Notes under the pieces: generated by a model
The model's database searches: none
What the model saw: only the letters and a program-made list of their open reading frames with translations
What the model was told of the DNA's origin: nothing
Translations under genes and position numbers: made by a program
Shown here: positions 38,336 through 50,482 of the stretch, piece after piece
Layout of the letters: every line of letters begins with the position of its first letter
How positions within the stretch are numbered: position 1 is the stretch's first letter
Origin: Eopsaltria australis
Lineage: Eukaryota; Chordata; Aves; Passeriformes; Petroicidae
Reading direction: 5' to 3'
Assembly: GCA_034509425.1 (NCBI GenBank)
Contig: JAVTVJ010000068.1
Location: forward strand, 1,798,001-1,862,000
DNA: 64,000 bases

Positions 38336-40968
38336 GTAGGATTTATTGCAAAAAGAAAAACAAAGCAAGAACACAACTGGTAATTTGATGAATTCATATT
38401 TTTGAATGAAGAATAACTAGTTATCACCAAAGTTGTCAGGGTGATAAGTAGAGTGTTCTCCTTATCACTTTGATATATTTGATTTCCTCAGAGTGAATTT
38501 GTACTAGTTTTCTCATAAATAATACCTCTTTTTTTATTTTTTTCAAATTCCAGTTGAGGTAAGATTCATTAAACATATCCAAGGATGTTGATTCTCACAC
38601 TGGTCAGGACTTGAAATAAATGGATATGATAGAGCTGATTCCTATCCCAACCACTGCCCTATGGCAGAAGGTGATACTTGTCCACTTTTTATTTCTTCCT
38701 AAAGCCATACGTGCACACAATGAATATGTACTGGTTTTATTTGGGGGGATATAATTTTCTTCATAGCAGCTGATATGGGCTATGTTTTGGATTTGTGTTG
38801 GTTTAGAGAGGTGTTGGTAACACACTGACATCTCAGTTATTGCTGCACAGCACTTAACACAGCCAAGGCCTTCTGCTCCTCACCTCTCCCCAGCTGTGAG
38901 GAGGCTGGAGGTGCACAAGGAGTTGGTAGGGGACACAGCCAGGACAGCTGACCCTAGCTGACCCAGGGGATATCCCACACCATATGGTAGCATGCTCAGC
39001 CTACAGGGCTGAGGGAAGAAGGAAATAGGAAATCTTTGGAGTGATGGTTTTTGTCTCACCAAGTCACTGTTACATGTGGTAGAGTGTGGCTTTCCTGGAA
39101 ATGGCTGAACACCCATCTGCCCATGGTAAGTGGTGAATGAGCTCCTTATTTTCTTTGCTTTATCTGTTAATCTATCTTAATCTCAACCCGTGAGGTTTTG
39201 TGCATTTGCCCTCTGATTCTTCTCCCCATCCTACTGGTGAGAGACTGAGTGAGTGGCTGTGTGGGTTTGAGCTGCCTGCTGAGTTTATACCACCACAGAA
39301 TCAATTTCACACACTTTTTACAATAATAGATGACATTATTAGCTCAAGGTTGCAAAATGAGTCAGAAGGGGTGCTGCTCTCCATTGGGATCTCAGCTAAT
39401 CTATTGAGCTATCACTGTCGTGATTCTTGGCCTGAATGGTTGGCAGAACTGTGTGACAGAACATAGCAGGAAAGGATACAGTCCATTTAAAGGAAATATC
39501 AGATTCCATCACTTAAGTCTTTTCACAAAGAAAAACTGGTATCCCAGCTCCTGTCAGCTACTTATTAAAAATCAAGTATTCGAGGTTGTTGACTAAAATG
39601 CAATTACGAAGTGTTGCCTTCTGTTCTATGCCTCCACACTAATAAGGAAGATATTTGGTAAATCAACTGCTTTCAATGAACAAGAGCCAGCTAATTAATA
39701 CAAAACCTCTTTTGCAGAACTATAAAAGATTATACAAAACATTAATTATTTAGAAATTATTTAGAAATTGTTGAAGTTTTAGAAATATTTATAGTATAGT
39801 ATACTGAATATTGTAATTTTTAAAAAATGTGATATAATTTGCAATGTGCTTTATGGAGGAATTCTTCACAGCAAAGCTAATGCCTTCTTCATAAGTATCT
39901 TTATAGACATTGGTAGGCAAGGGTACAAAGGAAATTGTGAAACAAACGTGATGATACTCTGAGATTGTCACTGCAGTGGCACCTACGTGTCCATTTGCTT
40001 TGTTTTATCATGTAAGTTTTCAAATCTAAAGGCCATCTTTATGATTTTGCTTTTTGCAGTACCCAGCAGAACAGACTGTGGTTCAAAACACCTGCTTAGT
40101 GGAGAATCCCAGAGAATGAGCAAAAAGAGGTGTGCTTCTGGCTCTGCATTTCTTGTGTCCGCCCTAAGAGTGCTGTTGCCAGGCAGCTTTGCTCTAGGAT
40201 CAATTAAACCTCATGCATCACTTCTGCTTCCGGAGATCTTAATATTGGGTGTTTTCAAAAGATACTGGGACCTTCATCCAGCCAAGAGTGTGTCAAGAAG
40301 TAAGAAGGTTTACCCCTGTGAGAGGGAAGAGAGGCTTAGGCAATGTGTATGCCACGTGACTGGTTAAATATAAAATAAAATGTCACATTTGGTTGGGACA
40401 GAGGCACACTTGTGCACTGACTTCAGTGGCACTACAGACACGAAGAGTCAGGTGGTGAGCACATGTTCAGCAGTGCCACATACTCCAGGTCAAATCAGTC
40501 ACCTGGAATAACAAGATGACTGCAGTAAAGCCAACTCTAGCCTGTAGTGAGGTCACACAAGCTCAGGGGTGAGTGCCAGCGAGGCAGGGAGCATTGTACA
40601 GCTGCAAGGCCGCAGGCTTTCACACAGTGGGATGTGGATGGCAACTCCCCCCCAGTTTTACCCAGCAACCTGCTGCAGGAAAGGGCAAAATCTGTATGGA
40701 GGGGCCCTCTGCCTGACCAGGCTTCAGTCACGTGTCACTGCTGCAAGGCTGTTGTACATATGGCACAGGACTGGGGCAAAGGGCTCTCTCTGAGCATCAG
40801 GCACGAGGCTGCCTGCGCCAATGTCATGGATTGTGTGGGGACAAGCCTTCTCTGACCAAGCTCCAGGGTTTCCCAGGAGCTCCTGCCTGACTTGCAATTC
40901 AGTTGGATAAATACAGAAACTTCACCCTCTATGAATGTCCACCCTTCAGCTAAAGTTACTGTGGGAGG

Positions 40969-40970
<2 letters not shown>

Positions 40971-41006
<36 letters not shown>
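40971..41006 (+). repeat. (TTA)12 microsatellite
   Basis: Twelve uninterrupted TTA units. Confidence 0.97.
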
Positions 41007-42982
41007 GGATTAAAAGTAATCCTTTCTCTTTTATTTCTTTTTATGGGCAGTGACTCTGTACAATGGCCATCTCTGAGTTATTATTGGACAACCAACTCAG
41101 ATTCACAAATTTACAGATTTTCTAAAATCTGAAGTTAGATGAAAGGGAGAAAAGCTATTCTCCATGTGCAGTGACTTCTGTTTACCTCATTATTTTCTAG
41201 TGCCTCATTGCTGTGTACATACCTGCTGCTTGTTCTCCACTTCCCATCTCTTTATGCCAATCACTTGTTTCTCTCTCCCATACTTTGACTGTGTAATTCA
41301 GAGAGCAGAGAAACTGATACTCCAATTCTTGTGCTATGCCAAACACATTGGGACTCAGGCCTGTAAATGACTCCAATACAAATTACTGTAATAAGCCTCA
41401 TTAACAACATATTCCCATCAGGATGGCACTTAAACACATTTATAAAACTAAGGAAGTGCTTATGTTCCACTGAAGATAATGTTACCGAGGTGTACATTTA
41501 GAATTCAATATGTGTTTTTTTTCACGATTACAAGTCACAGCTTGTAATTGTCTGAAGCTGTTGATCTAAAACTCTGCATCACCCCCAAGGAAAGAGGAGT
41601 CTAGATTACATGTTGTAATCAGGAAAATTACTGTTTGACTGCTATTGACATTTCCTTGGCACTTCATCACCAGGCTGTGAGTGCCCACAATCATTCTTTG
41701 CCTTTCTACTGCATCTCATTCCAGTCGAGGATCTCAATATGTGTTACAAATGGCACCAGATTTGGTGAGAAGCTGTGTGTTGGTAATTGATTGATTAGCT
41801 GTCTTAATAATACCTACCCTTTTTATAAAATCTGGGTTTTCACATTAAGACTCAAGTTTGATTTGGCAGCAGATTTCAGATTTGTACTCTTCATGCAGCT
41901 GACAGCAACTGTTGTTAGATTTGGAAAATAGAGTTACATGATTTTAAATCCTTGTATTTCATGTATAATGCTCAGGTTTGGAGCCCTCTGCATTATGTGT
42001 GGCTCCCATTTTCACCAGCTTTGACAGAGTTGAGCCAAAAAATAGCAAGTCCACCCAATGCCTGCAGGTTTATGATGCAGGATGTAAAGCAGTAACAAGG
42101 CCTTTAGCATTGTAATGGTTTAGATTGGTTTTGTCAGCTGTTATTGTTTCTAAATGGCTTCCATTTTTAAGCAACTGTAGGTAGGACTTATTGATTGTGC
42201 CCTCTTGACAATGCAATGAGATCTTACAGTCCAATTAAACAGCGTTCCCAGCAGCGTCTCTGGGAATTTTTATGCAAACCGTTACACTTACAGTATGAGA
42301 ACAAGCTGCGTTATTGGGTTTTTCTCAAACTGTCAAAACATTTAGCAATCTTATCCAGGCTGGAGCTGCAATCTTGCCTGCTCACAGAAACAAAACATCA
42401 CATGTGCAGAGGGAACAGAAGTGTGAACTGTCTGTACCAGAGGTCTCCTTCTTCTGCCCTGAGGTGATGAGTGATGGGACAGAAAATCTACCATGTCTGG
42501 GCAAGTCTACTTTCTAAATTAAATTCTTTGTCTAATTTAATTTAACTAATTTTATAAAATATGTTTTATATGCTTTTAATATTCCTTGCTGTGCTGCAGG
42601 AAATACAGGTGCATAGAGGATGCGAGAAACAGTTTGGGAGATTGTGGGTTAAAACATCGTACCCTTCATCTGTTGATTGTTAGCAGTGTCAGAGGCAATG
42701 TGTTTTGAGGCTCTTTCAAAGCTTTAGTAATAATTTGTCTGCCATTCACACATGTAGACGTTACAAAAAGAGAAAAAGATGCTTAATAATGTTCCTTACA
42801 TAAGGTTTTTTAAAAAAAATGTTCCTTTAAGAAAAGGTTAAAAATTGATGCGAATAAAAGGGAAAGTCTAATGATCATACAACTAGTCTTTGAAAAAATC
42901 TTATTAATCTTTCTCTTATTTTAGACTATAGAGAAAGCAGAGCTTTTGATAGACTAATTAGAAGCTGAAATGTGTTTATTAC

Positions 42983-43236
42983 CTTCTTTTTTATATCTTC
43001 TCATTTTCTGTTGATCAGGCTGACTTGATCCGTTCATCTCCTTTGAGCTCATTTCATCGTGAACTGATGAAGTGCTTGAAAGAACCTGTGATGCCTGATA
43101 AAACCATTTTTCTAAAACTTTGTTTAGAACTCCAACTCCAGATACTTCTTTTTGACTTGGAAGAGGGGAAGGCTTAGATGCATGTTTTCCACATGCCAAA
43201 TTCTGCCCCCATTCCTGCAGCCTGACTCCCCATCCA
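42983..43236 (-). CDS. internal coding exon of unnamed minus-strand gene
   Basis: This 254-nt exon has excellent splice sites on the minus strand: acceptor CTTTTTCTATTTTCAG ending at 43237 and donor AAAGAAG|GTAATAAAC. One frame is open throughout: one base completes a codon from the previous exon, 84 codons follow, and one base is left (phase 2 in, 1 out). The previous exon ends in AG, so the joined codon is AGT (Ser). The reading starts GWGVRLQEWGQN, continues through a Ser/Thr-rich, hydrophilic middle and ends in the basic stretch KMRRYKKEG. There is no signal peptide or membrane segment, which fits a cytoplasmic or nuclear protein region with low structural order. I do not recognise the family. 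This is the most convincing exon of the gene because frame, phase and both splice signals agree. Confidence 0.62.
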
Positions 43237-45909
43237 CTGAAAATAGAAAAAGATTAAATGAACAGAAGTAGCAAAATCTATCCTCCCTATGAATAGTTTT
43301 ATGAAAACAATAACATTATTGTTTAGGAGTTCATCTCCTGTTCTCTCACTTTAAGTCAGCTATGTATATGTGACAGAATTATAGTCTCAGAAGCAAAACA
43401 GAATATTATGACAGAAGTAAGTACCTGGTAACCACTGAAACAACCACCTAGTCACAAGGAATGTGTCACATTTATGAGGCACAAAAAGCTACATAAAATT
43501 CAGTGTATTAAAGGGTATCACTGGTTGCTGTCTCATCACCATCCAGGAAGCTCAAAGGGCTCTCTCTGTCTTTCAGAGATATAAAAGAAGCCAATCTAAT
43601 GAGATAATGACATTGCAAGGGACCATGAGTTTACAAAATATGCAGAATCAGGTTTCCTAGCAATTCTTCAGAGCTAAAATGAGTTGGGCACTTCTGAGAG
43701 GCCTGGATTGAGGTTTACTCTCATCCCCAGTCCCATCACACTCCATGGACAGAATGGAGCTCTCCCAGATCAGGCACTGGGCTGGTGGGAGGGTACACAC
43801 ACTGTCTTGCTGCAGGGCCTGCATTTCCATTTATTCCCTTTCCATCAGCTTTACAGGGGAGTCAGAGTCACGTCACAGTGTCTGTTTGGTGTTTCTCTCT
43901 TTTGACCTTGAAAAAAGATGGGATTTCTCTAAACAGGTCCTCCCCTCCCCCAACACAGCCACATTATGGGTTCAGACAGTGACCATGTGGAGGATAAACC
44001 TGCTTTGAAGGGAAGGGCAAAGCAACATTTTTGGTGCTGCTCTTTCCCCCCCAGCCTGGAACCTGTAAGAGACAGCCCACACAGAAATTGGGAGAGCCAC
44101 AGTGGCCCAGGAGTACAGGATGGTGCTGGCTGTCCCCAGGGCTGCCAAAGCCCACAGGCCACCATCTCACTGTCAGCTTTGGTGCACCACGCACACGTGC
44201 TGGCAGCACCGAGGCTGAGTCCACAGGTGACGCAGACAAGCTGTGCCTGATGTGCTGTTGCTCTTTTAATGACAGTTGTTGAGTTTAGTGATAAAAGTCA
44301 GCTGCGTTTTCTCTTTTTTCCTCCCCAGCTAACAAGACTCAAAATAGGGGAAGAATTAAAAAGCAGTAATGAGACTTGATATAATTTTGCCCATATAGTT
44401 CAATGAAAGAAATAAAAGCTCATCTTCACTTCAACTGTATGTAAAATTTGTAGGGAGCTCAAGTGCAACTATGAGAATAATAAAAGCAACAATACCAATG
44501 ATTTACTCCTTGATTTCTGGCTTTTCTCTATTAGGTTTCTTTTACAATAGATAATGAGGAGCCTAGAAAGTGTTTCAAGTGAGAGAACTGCTTTGCTTTT
44601 ATGGAACTATCATTTGATGTTGGAAATAGAAGGCTATAAATGATAAAAAATTGAGGTATGTTTCTGATTAAAAGGTAAAATCCAATTCTGTCTATAGGAT
44701 ATTGACTTGCTCTTTGCTATTGTGTGGCTTCAGGCAATTTGTGTCTCTTGCAGTCTTGTTTCTGTTTCCACTTCCCATCTATCTAGATTGCAGTATTTTG
44801 TGGTTATTGACTAGCTCTTACTGTTGTACAGTGCCCAGCATAGGGCAGTGTCAATTCCAGCATTGTGCTTCAAACTCTAAAAGAAAGAAAATTGAGTAAG
44901 CAGTGACCAATTTTCTGCTCTCTGACACCAACGGGGTTAAAATGGTTCGGACTGTAAAGCTGTAGAAGCTCCAAGGGAGTCCTCTGAATTGATGTGAGGA
45001 TTTGCTCTTGCACTGGTGACACTTCCTGGCTAAAAACACTTGCCCACTGTCAGTAAGGTCCTCATCAGAAGGTGACATCCAGTGGAGTCTGTCAGTACCT
45101 TCAGGAGGCACTGTGTGTCCAAGAATCCCTGCAGACACAGCACCCAGTCATTTTCATCCCCTGACAGGACCTGCATTCATCTTTCAAATTATAGGTTGCA
45201 CCTTTGCTGGTGCCCGAGTGAACACCAGAGGCTGATGCTGAGCACTAATTTGTGCCATCTCCAAAATACTTTTCCGTTTAATATAATGAGAACAAAAAAG
45301 TTATTGTGTCTGGCCTACCTCAAAAAGTCAGACACAATACAAGTTCTTAATGTTCCTAATGTCAATTAAAATGCATTTTTGAAACTACCTCTGAATGAAA
45401 AGATCGGTAAGTTTGCTGTGACCTTCCAGATACTGAACAGCCTCTGAAAAGCCTTGCAGTAGATGAAGGTAATTTCTTTAGAAGTATTTCTTATTTGATT
45501 TATGCTCTGGAAAGGAAAAGTGCAAAACCCATTTGACTAATTACAAAGAGATTTCCTTTTCTTCTTTATCTGTAAGAAGAGATAAGGTTTCAAAAGAAAA
45601 AACTCCCTTGTTTTTGATTTACCTTTTCACACAGTGAAAATTAGCGAAGTTATTCTGATATACCTGATACACAACAACTTTCGTTTTCCTTTTTCATTCA
45701 CAAACTTATTTTCTCCCCAAAAGATAATGGGGAAGCTACAAGCGTGGCTTTGGTGAGAAGCTGCCAGAAGTTTCCTCCATGTATGGCAGAGCCAATGCCA
45801 GGTGACTCCAAGCAATGCTAAACTCTATCAGCTCCCTGAGAGAGTTTAGGAAGGTAGGACTGGGCTACATGAAGGACAGGAATATAATTTTCTTCAGTAA
45901 TTCTCCTAC
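43237..45909 (-). other. inferred 2.7-kb intron of the minus-strand gene
   Basis: A phase-2 intron between the 320-nt and 254-nt exons. Positions 43680-44280 are GC-richer and give many overlapping chance ORFs on both strands. Nothing else is recognisable. Confidence 0.45.
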
Positions 45910-46229
45910 CTGTACTGCTTAGGTGGGTTTTCAATCAGAGATGCTCTCTGGTAGGAGTGTGGTTGAGCAACAGAGACTCTGCTATTAGCTATTCTCCAGG
46001 GCATTTTATTTTCCCAGGTTCTAGGAAGGGGAGGATGTATCAGAGAATGCTCAGGGCTGGTGAAGCTATTTGAAATGCCTTTGGATTGGGTGTTTTTCTT
46101 TTTAAAAGGGAAAAGAAAAAATGAATTTGAATTTTCTGATGTATTTTTGTAAAGGCTTTCAACAGGCAAGTTGACCTGTTTGTCTTTTCCATTTTCCTTT
46201 CTTTGTGTAACTGTTCTTTCTTTTTTCAA
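45910..46229 (-). CDS. internal coding exon of unnamed minus-strand gene
   Basis: This 320-nt exon is open for 106 codons plus two bases (phase 0 in, 2 out). The donor is strong (CAGTACAG|GTAGGA). The acceptor (CAGCTGATAG, ending at 46230) has a weak pyrimidine tract. It is chosen because a TAG lies directly upstream in frame and because the 37-nt exon at 48134-48170 leaves exactly phase 0. The product is hydrophilic: it begins with a Lys/Glu/Gln-rich segment and contains RTWENKMPWRI. It ends SLIENPPKQY, where the final AG joins the T of the next exon. The composition suggests a disordered or scaffold-like region. No known domain is seen. Confidence 0.55.
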
Positions 46230-46729
46230 CTATCAGCTGAGTTTAAGGTAATGAGGTTATGTACAAAATCTCTGGTGAATGGCTCTGCAGCATGGGAATC
46301 ATTAACATACAGAGCCTACCTGTGTGACTGCACTGTACACTGCATTCCTTCTTGCAAACCCAGCTGCAGAAGGGATTTCCAAAGAGCACTGATCAGCAAA
46401 GATTCAGGTCTGTAAAAGTCACTGGGATGTAGAGCAAGCCATTGTTGTGAAAGCTTGCATATCCTGTAACTCTCTTTATATGAGCAGTCCCTCATGTTTC
46501 CATGGAATCACTCTTGGAAGTCAAATTAAGTATATGAAGGCATGTCCCTGAGCTGTGTTTAACTTTCCTTAATTGTTATGACCAAGTTGTGAAAATTACT
46601 CCAACACAGTCATACCCCTAAGCAAGGGGATATTTTCTCATGTCTAAGATGAAATAAGGTAAATTTTCTTCCTTTCCCTTCCAAATGACTTCTCCTACAC
46701 TGTCTGAAAGAAATCACCTCCTTTTCCAG

Positions 46730-46834
46730 ACAGTGAAGTAAGGGAAACAGCCAGCTCTGATGTTGTCAGAGTTAGTGAGGGACTGTGGCTGTGCCTGAAG
46801 TGGGCCAAAGCATCCCAGAAGGGGGCCTGTGCAG
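46730..46834 (+). other. exon-like open stretch antisense to the intron
   Basis: On the plus strand the acceptor TCACCTCCTTTTCCAG and donor GTGCAG|GTAAGG are both near consensus and bound 105 nt. One frame is open: two bases, 34 codons, one base (phase 1 in, 1 out), including EGLWLCLKWAKASQ. No matching plus-strand partner exon was found. It could be part of an antisense transcript or a coincidence. Confidence 0.22.
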
Positions 46835-47013
46835 GTAAGGTATTTCCTCTAAATGTCAGTGTAAACTGGCTGTCTGGAATAAAGGCATCACAATACTTCT
46901 GGACTGACATTTACTTGTAGAAAATAAGTCTCAAAGGAAAGAAACCACTGTGGTGTTTTCTTCGCCACTGCCGCAGTCTTACCTACAGTAAGTTGCTTAA
47001 AGCCACAGAGCCC

Positions 47014-47428
47014 CTGGGAGTTGAGTGGTGACTGTCCTAGCAGTTCTCAGGGAGACAGGAGTGTCTTGCATTTCCTAACTCTGTAATACATGCAGGCAAG
47101 AGCAGATATATTGTCTTGACCCTGAGATTCACCAGTCATCTGATAAAGACTCCAAATACTATTGCACCGTGCATTTTATGTGATGAAGTGCTCCTAAATC
47201 TTGGACTGACATTTACTTGTCTGCCGATTTGTATACCACTGGGAGTTGAGTGGTGACTGTCCTAGCATTTGAAGCATTTCCTAACTCTGTAATACATGCA
47301 GGCAAGAGCAGATATATTGTCTTGACCCTGAGATTCACCAGTCATCTGATAAAGACTCCAAATACTATTGCAGTGCATTTTATGTGATGAAGTGCTCCTA
47401 AATCTCCACTGTCTGCCGATTTGTATAC
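47014..47428 (+). repeat. tandem duplication, about 223 and 190 bp copies
   Basis: The segment from CTGGGAGTTGAGTGGTGACTG to GATTTGTATAC occurs at 47014-47236 and again at 47239-47428. Long runs are identical. Differences are blocks: a 30-base stretch in copy 1 after CCTAGCA is replaced by a few bases in copy 2; CC is absent in copy 2 near 47371; and 18 bases (GGACTGACATTTACTTGT, 47203-47220) are present only in copy 1. Those 18 bases also occur at 46901-46918. Confidence 0.93.
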
Positions 47429-48133
47429 ATGAAAAATGAAGCAGCAATAACAACTCTAGTAGAGTATTGTAACTGAGAGTGGGGGTCCTGCACACTCAGG
47501 GCTCAGAGAACCATCTGGTCTCCCACTGATCACCTACAAATTCATGTGTGCCCTAGTGGGGCACAAGACATTTGCATCGGTGCCAGCCATGCCAGGATTT
47601 TCAGACTAAAATGAAACATGAAGTAAAATGCATTTAGAGCTGTCATTAAGAGAAACAGAGGAGTTGGATATTTTCAGTAAAAATTGCAAAGTACCTTGCA
47701 GACTATACTATCTGCTCCAGGGAAGGTTTTCTCTCCTCCCTGGCAGGATTACCAATGCACCCTCTGCTGCAGCAGCGAGTGGAACAAACAGATCTCAGAG
47801 GGCGGGTGTGGAGCTCCATGGCATGTTAGGTGTCTCAAAAATAGGTTCAAATGTTTTATTCTCTTTCTGCACTCATTTGATGCTATTTATGTTAAGACAA
47901 ATCTGGATGTATAATATTGTCTTAAATAATTGAAGAGCCACAGTCCCTTAAAGTGTTTTCTGCGTTGCACTCACAGCCATTTGGAATTCCAATATGAGAA
48001 TTGTCAAAACGGCTGCAGTGTCCTTATTTTAGATGTGGTAGGAAGAGAGAACACCAAGCACAGTCCAGCTAAAGAGGGAAGTGGAAATGCTGTCAGATTA
48101 AAACGATGCTGAGATCTGCATTATCAGAAATAC

Positions 48134-48170
48134 CTTAGGCACTTCCCTATGGTAACTTAGGAAAGGAGAC
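48134..48170 (-). CDS. small coding exon of unnamed minus-strand gene
   Basis: A 37-nt exon candidate on the minus strand. The acceptor (TTACTTATTCACTCTGTCTAG) is strong and the donor (CCTAAG|GTATTT) good. The single base plus 12 codons are open, reading SPFLSYHREVPK, with phase 2 in and phase 0 out. That exit phase is what the 45910-46229 exon requires, and the joined protein continues in the same basic, hydrophilic style. There is no ATG, so at least one more upstream coding exon must exist. It should leave phase 2, and I could not identify it between here and 50.4 kb. The short length makes chance agreement possible. Confidence 0.38.
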
Positions 48171-50384
48171 CTAGACAGAGTGAATAAGTAACTATATCAG
48201 TAATTCATACCTGTTCTTTGTGGCTCAGAATAAGAACTGCTTCCAAGGTATCTGCTAGCAGTCAAGGGGTTGCTGTGTCATACAGCATTCCCATCCTCCC
48301 TAAGTCTCTGCAACACCTCTGGTGCAGGACAGCAGTATCCCAGTCCAAACTCTTCTCATCCTTCTAATTGCTGTTTACACTGTGATTTTACCTAGGAGTC
48401 TTGGCCGCGTGTCATAGACTCACAGTACCAAATGGTGGTAAAACTAAAATAGAGAGTTCTATTTCCAGGCTTGCAGTTTTTATATACACCAAGAGATAGT
48501 CAGGAGGAGGTGGAGAGGCAGAAGTGGGCAATGCCCAGCTGGACTAGCACCATAATTTCTGCCACAGTTTGAATGCAGTGGGAAGCTCTTGCTCTCGGGC
48601 ATCTCCTTGTGAAGGCTGTGAGAAGATTATGTGAAGACTCAGTGAGCTGGTTTACCCTGAGAAGGCTGACAGTGATTTCCAGCTCAGCTTGCTTACAGTA
48701 GATGTGAAAGATATGGTTGCCTCGCAGGAGCAGCAAGCAGGGCATGGACGGACCCCTTTTCTCAGATGTTGGTTCTCCCAAAGCTGTGGCCAAGAGGTGG
48801 ATATGCTTCCTCTCCTGGGATGTCTGCCTCCTTCCTATCCACATTGCCCCCCTCACTCTGTGTTTTCTATCAAGTGTGCAATGTAGCTCTCCCTCATTAA
48901 GCACACTGTACATGAATTATTTGGCCCAAGCACAAGATCTTGTTGCATCATCAAGGGTTTGTCTAGCTTTCTTTTTTTTTCCTGTGGGATGTGGTTGGTG
49001 CACAAGGACTCTGCACATTTTCCCCTTTTGGACCAGAGCACAACTAAGAGCCATGGAGTGGTCTTCAGCCCCAGGAGGTACTGAGGCCACTGCAGAGTTT
49101 TAAAAGACCTTCCTCTGACAAAATGCCCTTTTTTTGGTGCCAAGTATTTCCTGCAATTTTTTTACCAAATTTGAACTTGTTTTCTCAAAGAAAATCTCTA
49201 GCCTCTTTAAATTCAGTTTGTGCTTACAAGAGAAGTGTGAAACGTATTAAGCAGATGAGAGAAGCTAAAGCAGGGTAGGGATAGACTGTTCAAGGAACTA
49301 AAGTTCTAACTATAAATTATTTAAAACACTGAATTTGAATTTACAATATCACTTTAAATTGTCCTCTGTATTCCATAACTGGAGGTGAGACTTCCAGAGA
49401 TGTTCAGCCTGCTGCCCTATGCTCAGCATCTTTCTTTCTTTCTTTCCTTTTCTTGCTGGCTGAGTACCTGACAGCTTTCACTTCGTCTCTGATCATGCTT
49501 CATTTTAAGCTCCCTTTAGGTGGACTCTAAACACTTGGAATGTGAGTTCACAATATCCTCCTGTAAGGAAAGACCCTCTTCTGGTTTTGACAAGCATTAT
49601 GTGGTTAGCCCCATCCAGACAAAGGTATACAAGAAAAGGCGTGTGCTTTATTCACTGTGTTGTGTAAGACTCTCCTGCCAGCATCCTGGCTTGATTCAAT
49701 ACCGAGTGGAGGACTGCTGCTGTGCTTCTCATTTTTCACTTGAAAGGGGAATGTGGATACACAGAGAGCCATGTTCACAGTGTCATCTTCCTTATCCCTG
49801 TAGTAAATTGGGCTGGCTCAGAAAAAGAGGCTGTTTTTCCTTATCGAATATAAGTGTTAGGATCCAAGGCTCTGCTTGCTGCCTTGGAGAGGCTTTCAGT
49901 CTGCTACTGGAAGTGCTAAATCCTACACTTCTGCTAACTGGTTGGAGGAAGCACCATCCCCCAACTGTGTGGGTTTCAAAACTGATTTAATATATTTTTA
50001 AGTGCTTTAACACTTTCCCTTATATGTGATGGGCAATCTCTAAGCCTGGATGTTGGACAAATTACCACTGCTTCTGTTGAAAAGAAAACCTCATGCGGCT
50101 TCTTGTGCAGACATTGTGTTTGTAAATCACTCAGGGCACATGACCTCTTAGCCGTATCTTGTTTCCGACTTGCAAAATGATGTAAAGTGATTGGACTTCA
50201 TGCATTCACCACCACTCTCCCCCCTTCTCTCCTCTATGTGATTTTCCTCCCCCCGAGTTGCTCTGACAGAGTAAGCCTAGCTTGCACCAGCCTTTTCCAG
50301 CTGAGGGGCAGCAGGTGCAGAACGGCTTCATGTGCTCCTTGCTCCCACCAAAGGCAGGGTCGGTGATATATTCCTGCCTTCATC
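48171..50384. promoter_or_regulatory. region between two divergent genes; possible shared promoter
   Basis: The last exon found for the minus-strand gene ends at 48170 and the plus-strand gene's start codon is at 50385. The 5' exon(s) of the minus gene and the start sites of both genes are therefore expected here or slightly beyond. A pyrimidine-rich block (CCCCTTCTCTCCTC, CCTCCCCCC) lies at 50218-50255. The nearest CpG cluster is at 50482-50568, just inside the plus gene. Long open frames here (48500-48913 minus, 49520-49990 plus) lack splice support in a usable phase. No TATA box is assignable. Confidence 0.3.
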
Positions 50385-50482
50385 ATGGAGAGGGACTTTG
50401 GCAGTGGGAAAAAGCAAACCCTTTGCATTCCCTGGGACATCAGCGAAGTCATGGATGAAGTGGAAGAGGAGCAGTTTTGCCC
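50385..50482 (+). CDS. first coding exon of unnamed plus-strand gene
   Basis: The ATG at 50385 has a favourable context (A at -3, G at +4), and an in-frame TGA lies seven codons upstream. The frame runs 32 codons plus two bases to a donor with a perfect GTGAGT (TTGCCC|GTGAGTAG). Reading on through the donor would hit TGA at 50484, so splicing is required. The reading contains PWDISEVMDEVEEEQFC: acidic, no signal peptide, a cytosolic or nuclear N-terminus. The exon leaves phase 2, matched by the micro-exon at 51794. A cluster of seven CpGs at 50482-50568, unusual for this window, starts at its 3' edge and fits a gene start. I do not recognise the protein. Confidence 0.6.

Larger units (their letters stand above)
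30283..42982 (-). other. inferred 12.7-kb intron of the minus-strand gene
   Basis: Non-coding sequence between two phase-1 splice sites. It holds CR1 tails at 31611 and 34027, microsatellites at 30846, 38268 and 40971, and several exon-like open stretches described separately (30366-30597 minus, 35692-35809 plus). Positions 31850-32560 and 40400-40900 are GC-richer with overlapping chance ORFs on both strands. Additional exons of the gene with phase 1 at both ends could be hidden here. Confidence 0.4.
46230..48133 (-). other. inferred 1.9-kb intron with tandem duplication
   Basis: A phase-0 intron. It holds the tandem duplication at 47014-47428 and an exon-like stretch on the opposite strand at 46730-46834. 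Confidence 0.35.

Noticed and set aside
39789..39971. Minus-strand open frame of about 60 codons that would enter in the phase left by the 42983 exon
   Set aside because: The acceptor (GGTGCCACTGCAG) has a poor pyrimidine tract, no donor of the needed phase exists, and the direct join from 42983 to 30282 already works.
39987..40367. 126-codon plus-strand frame preceded by a good acceptor (TTTTGCTTTTTGCAG at about 40060)
   Set aside because: Two frames read open after the acceptor and no convincing donor or partner exon exists.
48500..48913. 137-codon minus-strand frame just upstream of the minus gene's exons
   Set aside because: No donor in phase 2 (the phase required downstream) and no start or acceptor context. 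Frames of this length occur several times by chance in the window.
49520..49990. 156-codon plus-strand open frame
   Set aside because: Cysteine-rich but without sensible composition, splice sites or start context; likely chance.
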